Assembly: GCF_029227915.1 (NCBI RefSeq) | Contig: NC_079885.1 | Location: 28,213,001 to 28,277,000, forward strand | Direction: 5' to 3' | Origin: Hydractinia symbiolongicarpus | Lineage: Eukaryota > Cnidaria > Hydrozoa > Anthoathecata > Hydractiniidae | DNA: 64,000 nt | Shown here: in pieces, positions 42,601 through 49,216 of the stretch | How positions within the stretch are numbered: position 1 is the stretch's first letter | Layout: each line of letters opens with the position of its first letter | The notes under the pieces: model-generated | Databases searched by the model: none | What the model was told of the DNA's origin: nothing | What the model saw: the letters and a program-made list of their open reading frames with translations, nothing else | Made by a program: the position numbers and the translations under genes

Positions 42601-45304
42601 AAATGAGACAATTGAACCCAAGAAATAACATTCTTCTTAATTTGACATGATTTCGTGAATTCAGCGGTTACACTCGGCCCTATGGTAGCGCTTCACTTAA
42701 AACTTTTTATAAAAAAAGTCATTTTTGTTACTGTGGGACCAATCCTAGCCGTTATCGCGCGCTCAAGAAAGAGAGACAGTTTTTAAAACTACATTTTAAT
42801 GACTTTCTCACGGCATAAATCCGTTTGAGTTACAACGGTTGCGTCACATATTCGTACCAACATGTATTTAGCGATAGTATTCGGGTATTACTAGGATGCA
42901 TCGCTTTTAACAGTGAAACGATGGACTGTGGGACTTAATTGAACTTATTTTGGACTGTGACCTTATAAATGTGATAAGTGAGACAATTGGACCCAAGAAA
43001 TAACATTCTTCTTACCTTGACATGATTGCTTGAATTTACCGATTTCACTGGGCGCTGTGGTAGCGCTTCATTTAAAAATTTAGATAAATAAGTCTTTTCT
43101 ACGGTGGGACCAATCCTAGCCGTTAGCGCGTGCTGAAGAAAGAGAGACAGTTTTAAACACTACATTTCATTGACTTTCTAACGGTATCATTCAGTTTCAA
43201 TTACAACGGTTGCGTCACATATTCGTACGAACATGTATTTAGCGATATTTTTCTGATTTTACTAGGTTGCATCGCTTTTAACAGTGAAAGGATTGACTTT
43301 GGGGGTTAATTGATCTGATTTTGGACTTTGACCTCAAAAATGTGATAAATGGGACCATTGGACCCAAGGAATAGCATTTTTCTTAATTTGACATGATTGC
43401 TGGAATTTACCGATTTCGCTGGGCGCTGTGGTAGCGTTTTTTTTAAAAGTTTAGATAAATAAGTCATTTTGTACTGTGGGACCAAACCTAGGCGTGAGCG
43501 CGCGTTGAAGAAATAGAAACACTTTCAAAAACTACATTTCATTGACTTTCTAACGGTGACAATCCGTTTGAGTTACAACAGTTGCGTCACATGTTCGTAG
43601 CAACATGTATTTAGTGATTTGTTTCCGATATTACTAAGTTGTATCGCTTTTAACAGTGAAACGATTGACTGTGGGACTTAATTGAACTGATCTTGGACTG
43701 TGACCTTAAAAATTTGATAAGTGAGACAATTGGACTGCAAGAAGTAACATTCTTCTTAATTTGACATGATTGCCGGAACTCAGCGATTACACTGGGCGCT
43801 GTGGTAGTACTTCATTTAAAAATTTAGATAAATAAGTCATTTTTTACGGTTGGACCAATCCCAGCCGTTAGCGCACGCTGAAGAAAGAGAGACAGTTTTA
43901 AAAACTACATTTTATTGACTTTCTAACGGTATCAGTCCGTTTCAATTACAACGGTTGCGTCACATATTCGTACCAACATTCATTTAGCGATATTTTTCTG
44001 ATTTTACTAGGTTGCATCGCTTATAACAGTGAAAGGATTGACTGTGGGACTTAATTGAACTGATTTTGGACTTTGACCTCATAAATGTGATAAATAAAAA
44101 AATTGGACCCAAGGAAAAACATTCTTCTTAATTTGACATGATTGCTGGAATTTACCGATTTCGCTGGGCGCTGTGGTAGCGTTTTATAAAAAAGTTTAGA
44201 TAAATAAGTCATTTTGTACTGTGTGACCAATCCCAGCCGTTAGCGCGCGTTGAACAAATAGAGACAGTTTTAAATACTACATTTCATTGACTTTCTAACG
44301 GTATCATTCCGTTTCAACTACAACGGTTGCGTCACATATTCGTACCAACATGTACTTAATGATTTTTTTCCGATATTACTAAGTTTTATCGCTTTTAACA
44401 GTGAAACGATTGACTGTGGGACTTAATTGAACTGATCTTGGACTGTGACCTTAAAAATTTGATAAGTGAGACAATTGGACTGCAAGAAGTAACATTCTTC
44501 TTAATTTGACATAATTGCCGGAACTCAGCGATTACACTGGGCGCTGTGGTAGTACTTCATTTAAAAATTTAGATAAATAAGTCATTTCTTACTGTAGGAC
44601 CAATCCTAGCCGTTAGCCCGCGCTGAAGAAGGAGAAACAGTTTTAAAAACTAAATTTCATTGACTCTCTAACGGTATGAGTCCGTTTCAATTACAACGGT
44701 TGCGTCACATATTCGTACCAACATGTATATAGCAATATTTTTCTGATTTTACTAGGTTAAATCGTTTTTAACAGTGAAAAGATTGACTGTGGGACTTATT
44801 AGAACTGATTTTGGACTTTGACCTCAAAAATGTGATAAATGAGACAATTGAACCCAAGAAATAACATTCTTCTTAATTTGACATGATTTCGTGAATTCAG
44901 CGATTACACTCGGTCCTATGGTAGCGCTTCACTTAAAACTTTTTATAAAAAAAGTCATTTTTGTTACTGTGGGACCAATCCTAGCCGTTATCGCGCGCTC
45001 AAGAAAGAGAGACAGTTTTAAAAACTACATTTCAATGACTTTCTCACGGCATAAATCCGTTTGAGTTACAACGGTTGCGTCACATATTCGTACCAACATG
45101 TATTTAGCGATAGTATTCGGGTATTACTAGGATGCATCGCTTTTAACAGTGAAACGATGGACTGTGGGACTTAATTGAACTTATTTTGGACTGTGACCTT
45201 ATAAATGTGATAAGTGAGACAATTGGACCCAAGAAATAACATTCTTCTTACCTTGACATGATTGCTGGAATTTACCGATTTCACTGGGCGCTGTGGTAGC
45301 GCTT

Positions 45305-45729
45305 ATTATTTATTTATTTATTTCCGAATTTATATACAGGATGAGTATGTCAGTAAAAAATACTGTTATAAATATACGTCCTGTTTATGCATACGTTAAA
45401 ATCTAGTTAGTAATATATATTAAAAATGCAAAGAAAAGTATCAAACTGAAAAAAATATAATCTCAAAAACTGATGGGAAACGCAAAATTAGCCAAAACGT
45501 GCGAAAAAGTAACGACCAAAAGAAACAGTGGCAGGAAAGAAGTAGTTGCCATCGAAAAGAAATTAAAAACTAGTTTACACATACACACAATCACACAAAT
45601 AAATCAATATAACCAAAAACTAAAAATTCGACGAACTATCTCGGCAAGTGTAACTTAGAACAAGTCGCCATGAACAATCTAAAAGGTGTATTACGAGAAA
45701 ACTTAAAGTATAAAAAATACTCAAAGAAT
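45305..45729 (-). other. Retrotransposon 3' UTR and AAAT-repeat tail
   Basis: From the TAA stop (45732-45730) the element strand has 425 nt without a convincing ORF and ends in (AAAT)n-type repeats at 45323-45305, which also contain AATAAA-like words. Short-repeat tails instead of poly(A) are usual in CR1/L2/RTE/I-type elements and serve as the template end for target-primed reverse transcription. A 61-codon reading frame on the opposite strand (45473-45658) is a chance reading. Confidence 0.8.
45336..45384 (-). other. Predicted 3'-terminal hairpin of the retrotransposon RNA
   Basis: The plus strand reads ACAGGA (45336-45341), GTAT (45345-45348), CAGTA (45351-45355), a five-A loop, TACTG (45361-45365), ATAC (45374-45377), TCCTGT (45379-45384). 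The arms pair perfectly as 6 + 4 + 5 base pairs with small internal loops. It lies about 13 bp from the tail repeat. Several CR1/L2-like and related elements use a 3' stem-loop for recognition by their own reverse transcriptase, so the same role is plausible. Confidence 0.6.
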
Positions 45730-48700
45730 TTATCTAAACTCAAAATTTAGTAACTTGTTACTAAACTCATGTCCACTCTGCCGGATCTCCTTGGGCAAGG
45801 AGTTGAAAAGCCTAGCTCCTTGAAAGAAGAAACCCGACCGAGCAAACTCAAGTTTTATTTTAGGAATTTTTAAAAGAAAATTCTGATTTCTAGTTGAAAA
45901 ATTATGGGAGTTTAAAGTAAAATAATTATCAAAATTCGAGCAACAATCACCATCCAAACATTTTTTTACCAACTTAACAGCATGTTTTTTAATCATGTCT
46001 GATGTGTTGATACTCGCATCTTTTGTTATCGTTATTGCTCGTCTATCCAACGATCGTAATTTTTGTGATTGTGTTGCTGTTAAATTTAAAAATGACAAGC
46101 AATTATATCGAATAACAGATTGTATGATAGATCGATAAACACGTCTGATAGCTTCTTCGTTCAAGAAATACTTGAGTTTACACAACAACCTTAACTTTGA
46201 CGAGGACTTTTTGTACATACTATCAAATTGCGGACCAATATTAAGAGTGTGATCGATTACTGTACCAAGATATTTATAAGATGTAGTCACATTGATTGGT
46301 ACTCCGTCAAAAAGCAATGCAAAGTCAGCTTTTGACATTGCTAATCTTTTTGCTGTCCCAAATAGCACGCACTCAGTCTTTCCAGGTTTTAAATTAATCA
46401 CAAGTTCATTTTCACGAAAGTATGAGCTGATGTTCTTTAAATCATTATTTAACAATTCTTCTATCTGAGAAATTTTGTTTGAAGAAACGTAGATAACAGT
46501 ATCATCAGCGAATTCCACAACGTCAGCTTTTTTCAGAATGTCCGGAAAATCGTTAAAGAAAATTAAAAACAGTAGAGGTCCAAGGATAGAACCTTGTGGC
46601 ACCCCACACAAAACCGGATAAGGATCGGATAACACATCGTCAAAACCAACAATTTGTTTTCTGTCAAACAAATAGCTCTCAAACCACTGAAGTGTGACAT
46701 TGCTTACCCCATATTGTTTTAACTTTGCTAGAAGGGTTGCGTGTCCAAGGGTATCGAAAGCTTTCGATAAGTCAATGAATATCGCGCCAGTAATTTTTCC
46801 TTTGTCTGCAGCTTTTCTTATATCATCTAACAATAATGCTGTTGCAAGCTCGGTCGATCTCTTTTTACGGTAGCCAAATTGCTTCTCTGACAGTAAATTG
46901 TTGGATTCTAAATATTCATTCAATTGGTTGTGGACAGCTTTTTCCATAATTTTGGACAGCACAGGCAGTATTGAAATAGGGCGGTAATTATCAGGATTTG
47001 CTCGTTCTCCAGATTTGTGAAGAGGTTTGATCAAAGCAATTTTCCATTCAGTTGGCATAACTCCGGTCTTTAAAGAAAGATTTACAATGAATGCCATTGG
47101 TTTTGAAATCATCTCGGCACTGTCCTTTATCAAGTTAGGAGGTAAATTATCAAATCCAGTTGCTTTGCTACGCTTTAACGATTTCAGTTCTTTTTGGATG
47201 TACACTTTGCTGACATACGAAAACTCAAAGACTTCCTCAGTTCTAGAGCGATTCTGTTGTTGACGTTTCCAAGCGAAATTGACGAGTGGTATAAAACGAT
47301 TCTTCAAATCCCGAGCAACAGTACTAAAGAAATTACAAAACTTGTTTGCTTTCGAACGGTTACTGGCTTGGTCGTCAACAGGTTTTACTAACGATTCAGG
47401 TGTTTTATTGTTGGACGGAAAAACTGACTTTAAAGCTTTCCAAAATTTTTGAGGATTGTTTCGATTTTCGTACAATAAATCTTGATGGTAAGTTCTTTTT
47501 GCTTTTCGAACTAAATTGTTGCAGTGGTTTCTGGCAATTTTAAATGAAGTCCAGTCGTTTTTATTTTTAGATCTTCGCGCTTTGCGTAACAATTGATCTT
47601 TATGATTAATCTGCCCTTTTACTTCCTGTGTGAGCCATGGACAATGTATTCCCTTTACTCGTTTGGTTATCTTGGGAGCATGCTTGTTATATACCGTTGT
47701 TAAAATATCTTTGAAAAATGTCCATGCACGATTTACATCAGTCATATCATAAAGTGCATTCCACTCTTCCGATTCAAGATCACGGCACATATGCGATTTG
47801 TTGTATTTTGAATAATTACGACATGTAATAGTTTTGAATTGGTATTTAACGTGATTCATTTTACGCACGCATCCTATCATGTCATGATCGCTGAAATCTA
47901 ATGGTGCTACATCAACCGTAGATATTAAACTTTTGTTGTTAGTTAAAATAATGTCAATTATAGTACTCGTATCTTCAGTCACTCGAGTTGGTTTAGTTAT
48001 CAATTGAACAAAACCGTGCAAAGTAATCAAGTCTTTTAATTCTCTGCATATATTTCTATTTCCGTAGTTAACATTGAAGTCCCCAAGGATTATAGTCTCA
48101 AGATTTGTACTGTTAATGAGAGTTAACATATCATCGAAAATGTTGTTAAAATGTGCGTGAAGATAATTTGACCCATCCGGGGGTCTGTAAAAACTCCCAA
48201 CTAAGAAACTTTTTGAGTTTTTCTGGAATATTTCTATAATGATACCTTCAACTTCATCTCTTTCAAGATCTTTTCTTCGTTTCCAACTGATTTTATTTGA
48301 TATATACATGGCAACACCACCGTGGGTACCGTTTGTTCTGTTCTTTTTAATGAACTTGTACCCCGGAATTTGATACAAACTATCGTCATCGTTAAAACTG
48401 TGAGAATGAATATGTGTTTCGGATAGTGTTAATAAATCTACGTTTTTATACAAACCAAAAAACGATTGGATTTTTTCAAAACTTTGTAATAACCCTCTGA
48501 TATTTTGATGAAATATGCGTATTCCTTTTTTCTTTATCAAATTCTCCATACATGGATTAGGACCGGGACATGTCTCCACATCTCCACATATGATCAACAA
48601 AATGTGTAACAACGATCTCGGTTTGAATTTCGAATAATTTTTCTTCTGTGTAAATAAAGATGATAAAGCAAAGTTCTCCTGCTCATACATATCCTCTGCA

Positions 48701-48822
48701 TTCATCGTAATGCTAACACCATCGTTTGTACAAAAATTCTTTTTGCTCACTCGGAAAACCGTAAGCCAAACTATGAAAATAAAAACTGCCAGCCACAAGC
48801 CAGTGACCGCACGTTCCGCCAT
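45730..48822 (-). CDS. Retrotransposon ORF2-type polyprotein: AP endonuclease plus reverse transcriptase
   Basis: This 1030-residue protein would nick target DNA and copy the element RNA at the nick (target-primed reverse transcription). Residues 8-23 form a hydrophobic signal-peptide-like segment. Residues 80-88 are a 2A-like motif, GDVETCPGP. The endonuclease/exonuclease/phosphatase domain (about 100-316) shows N107 (HQNIRG), E135 (SETH), Y212 (FYRPP), D248 and N250 (GDFN), D290 and D312-H313 (SDHD). The reverse transcriptase (about 540-860) shows NYRPIS (612-617), D684 in FIDLSKAFD, GVPQGSILGP (740-749) and FADD with D773-D774 (771-774), then the thumb-side motif YKYLG (849-853). The C-terminal tail has GARLFNSLPKEIR (1002-1014), typical of invertebrate CR1-like proteins. 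The start was chosen because AAGATGGCG has A at -3 and G at +4 and precedes the signal-like segment. No stop or frameshift was found. Usual length for such ORF2 proteins is about 900-1100 residues. One oddity is DTLGH (690-694) where DTVDH is common. Confidence 0.95.
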   Translation of the reverse strand: MAERAVTGLWLAVFIFIVWLTVFRVSKKNFCTNDGVSITMNAEDMYEQENFALSSLFTQKKNYSKFKPRSLLHILLIICGDVETCPGPNPCMENLIKKKGIRIFHQNIRGLLQSFEKIQSFFGLYKNVDLLTLSETHIHSHSFNDDDSLYQIPGYKFIKKNRTNGTHGGVAMYISNKISWKRRKDLERDEVEGIIIEIFQKNSKSFLVGSFYRPPDGSNYLHAHFNNIFDDMLTLINSTNLETIILGDFNVNYGNRNICRELKDLITLHGFVQLITKPTRVTEDTSTIIDIILTNNKSLISTVDVAPLDFSDHDMIGCVRKMNHVKYQFKTITCRNYSKYNKSHMCRDLESEEWNALYDMTDVNRAWTFFKDILTTVYNKHAPKITKRVKGIHCPWLTQEVKGQINHKDQLLRKARRSKNKNDWTSFKIARNHCNNLVRKAKRTYHQDLLYENRNNPQKFWKALKSVFPSNNKTPESLVKPVDDQASNRSKANKFCNFFSTVARDLKNRFIPLVNFAWKRQQQNRSRTEEVFEFSYVSKVYIQKELKSLKRSKATGFDNLPPNLIKDSAEMISKPMAFIVNLSLKTGVMPTEWKIALIKPLHKSGERANPDNYRPISILPVLSKIMEKAVHNQLNEYLESNNLLSEKQFGYRKKRSTELATALLLDDIRKAADKGKITGAIFIDLSKAFDTLGHATLLAKLKQYGVSNVTLQWFESYLFDRKQIVGFDDVLSDPYPVLCGVPQGSILGPLLFLIFFNDFPDILKKADVVEFADDTVIYVSSNKISQIEELLNNDLKNISSYFRENELVINLKPGKTECVLFGTAKRLAMSKADFALLFDGVPINVTTSYKYLGTVIDHTLNIGPQFDSMYKKSSSKLRLLCKLKYFLNEEAIRRVYRSIIQSVIRYNCLSFLNLTATQSQKLRSLDRRAITITKDASINTSDMIKKHAVKLVKKCLDGDCCSNFDNYFTLNSHNFSTRNQNFLLKIPKIKLEFARSGFFFQGARLFNSLPKEIRQSGHEFSNKLLNFEFR
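48559..48585 (-). other. 2A-like motif with Asn-to-Cys change (residues 80-88)
   Basis: The encoded G-D-V-E-T-C-P-G-P follows a hydrophobic run (LLHILLIIC) just before the endonuclease domain. Canonical 2A peptides end D-x-E-x-N-P-G-P, and ribosomes skip the last Gly-Pro bond. Here the Asn is Cys85 (TGT, 48570-48568). 2A-like sequences in this position are known from APE-type non-LTR elements of sea urchins and other invertebrates. The Asn is normally important, so activity is probably reduced or lost; this is an inference. Confidence 0.75.
48757..48801 (-). other. N-terminal signal-peptide-like hydrophobic segment (about residues 8-22)
   Basis: After MAERAVT the protein reads through Leu, Trp, Ala, Val, Phe and Ile residues with no charge until R24, followed by VSKK. 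This is a typical signal peptide or signal-anchor profile. No clear small-residue cleavage site is evident. A signal sequence upstream of a 2A-like motif is a described arrangement in some invertebrate proteins, where 2A skipping decides whether the downstream part enters the secretory pathway. Confidence 0.6.
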
Positions 48823-48836
48823 CTTAGAATGGCCAT
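48771..48836 (-). other. Overlapping upstream ORF, 21 codons
   Basis: The first copy of the 14-bp repeat supplies an ATG at 48836-48834 in strong context (AAGATGGCC). It reads 21 codons to TAG at 48773-48771 in a frame different from the main ORF, and overlaps the main start at 48822. If transcription starts upstream of it, this uORF would lower initiation at the main start; if transcription starts between the repeats, only the main ATG remains. It probably encodes no functional peptide. Confidence 0.45.
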
Positions 48837-48844
48837 CTTAGAAT
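48817..48844 (-). promoter_or_regulatory. 14-bp tandem repeat with YY1/TISU-like start motif at the element 5' end
   Basis: On the element strand, ATTCTAAGATGGCC is followed directly by ATTCTAAGATGGCG. Each copy holds AAGATGGC, the core of the YY1 site; the second continues GG, giving AAGATGGCGG, and its ATG is the ORF start. The TISU consensus (SAASATGGCGGC), which joins a YY1 site to a start codon for very short 5' leaders, is matched at 10 of 12 positions. The motif lies 11-39 bp from the insertion edge. Human L1 also has a YY1 site at its 5' end. A function as internal promoter and initiator here is inferred. Confidence 0.6.
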
Positions 48845-48855
48845 AAGCTTGCTAT
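48823..48855 (-). other. 33-nt 5' leader of the retrotransposon
   Basis: Between the satellite junction and the start codon there are only about 33 nt, starting with atagcaagctt on the element strand. A random 5' truncation would rarely stop this close to a well-formed start, so this may be a true short leader. An element truncated from a longer two-ORF parent cannot be excluded without full-length relatives. Confidence 0.55.
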
Positions 48856-49216
48856 CATTTTAAAATTTAGATAAATAAGTCTTTTCTACGGTGGGACCAA
48901 TCCTAGCCGTTAGCGCGCGCTGAAGAAAGAGAGACAGTTTAAAAACTACATTTCATTGACTTTCTAACGGTATCATTCCGTTTCAATTACAACGGTTGCG
49001 TCACATATTCGTACGAACATGTATTTAGCGATATTTTTCTGATTTTACTAGGTTGCATCGCTTTTAACCGTGAAAGGATTGACTTTGGGACTTAATTGAA
49101 CTGATTTTGGACTTTGACCTCAAAAATGTGATAAATGAGACCATTGGACCCAAGGAATAGCATTTTTCTTAATTTGACATGATTGCTGGAATTTACCGAT
49201 TTCGCTGGGCGCTGTG

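Larger units (their letters stand above)
37978..44548 (+). repeat. Six-monomer higher-order repeat region with 6-, 4- and 2-unit spacings
   Basis: The gtagtacttc marker unit starts at about 37978, 40076, 42313, 43804 and 44549. The spacings are 2098 bp (five units plus about 236 bp from the inverted insertion), 2237 bp (six units), 1491 bp (four units) and 745 bp (two units). The same parent block has been shortened stepwise toward the retrotransposon side. Confidence 0.7.
1..45304 (+). repeat. Satellite DNA array, left arm (about 372-bp monomer)
   Basis: Head-to-tail copies of an AT-rich monomer of 371-375 bp fill this span. Landmarks recur once per unit in the same order: a start near gtagcgcttc, aaaatttagataaataag, gggaccaatcctagccgtta, a GC-rich agcgcgcgct core, cagttttaaaaactac, aacggttgcgtcac, attcgtaccaacatg, cagtgaaacgattgac and tgggacttaattgaac. 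Unit starts were counted by hand through the first 25 kb (for example 1, 375, 748, 1120, 1494, 1866, 2239, 2613, 2986, 3358, 3730, 4104) and spot-checked beyond that. All units share one orientation except the piece at 38422-38648. No gene, RNA gene or second transposon is visible. The monomer family is not one I recognise. Centromeric or other heterochromatin is an inference. Confidence 0.98.
45305..48855 (-). mobile_element. APE-type non-LTR retrotransposon (LINE), Jockey-superfamily / CR1-L2-like
   Basis: A 3.55-kb non-satellite block splits one monomer. Read on the minus strand it has a 33-nt 5' leader, a single intact 1030-codon ORF with endonuclease and reverse transcriptase domains, a 425-nt 3' UTR with a hairpin, and an AAAT-repeat tail at 45305-45323. 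There are no long terminal repeats, no RNase H domain and no separate ORF1. The satellite left of it ends at gtggtagcgctt and the satellite right of it resumes at cattttaaaa, which are adjacent in an intact unit, so there is no target-site duplication of useful length (at most a few bases such as gctt). Other copies of the host HOR lack the element. The endonuclease-RT order without RNase H, the short-repeat tail and the PGP motif before the endonuclease point to CR1/L2-like elements; the exact clade needs a tree. Confidence 0.93.

Noticed and set aside
1-45304. Regular spacing suggestive of a CRISPR array
   Set aside because: The period is 372 bp and the whole unit is conserved; there are no short repeats with unique spacers and the context is eukaryotic.
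45473-45658. 61-codon plus-strand ORF in the retrotransposon 3' UTR
   Set aside because: It lies antisense to the element, has low-complexity Lys/Thr/Ile composition from AT-rich sequence, and has no recognisable domain.
47027-47543. Three short plus-strand ORFs opposite the reverse transcriptase region
   Set aside because: They are shadows of the long minus-strand ORF, which has complete endonuclease and RT motifs.
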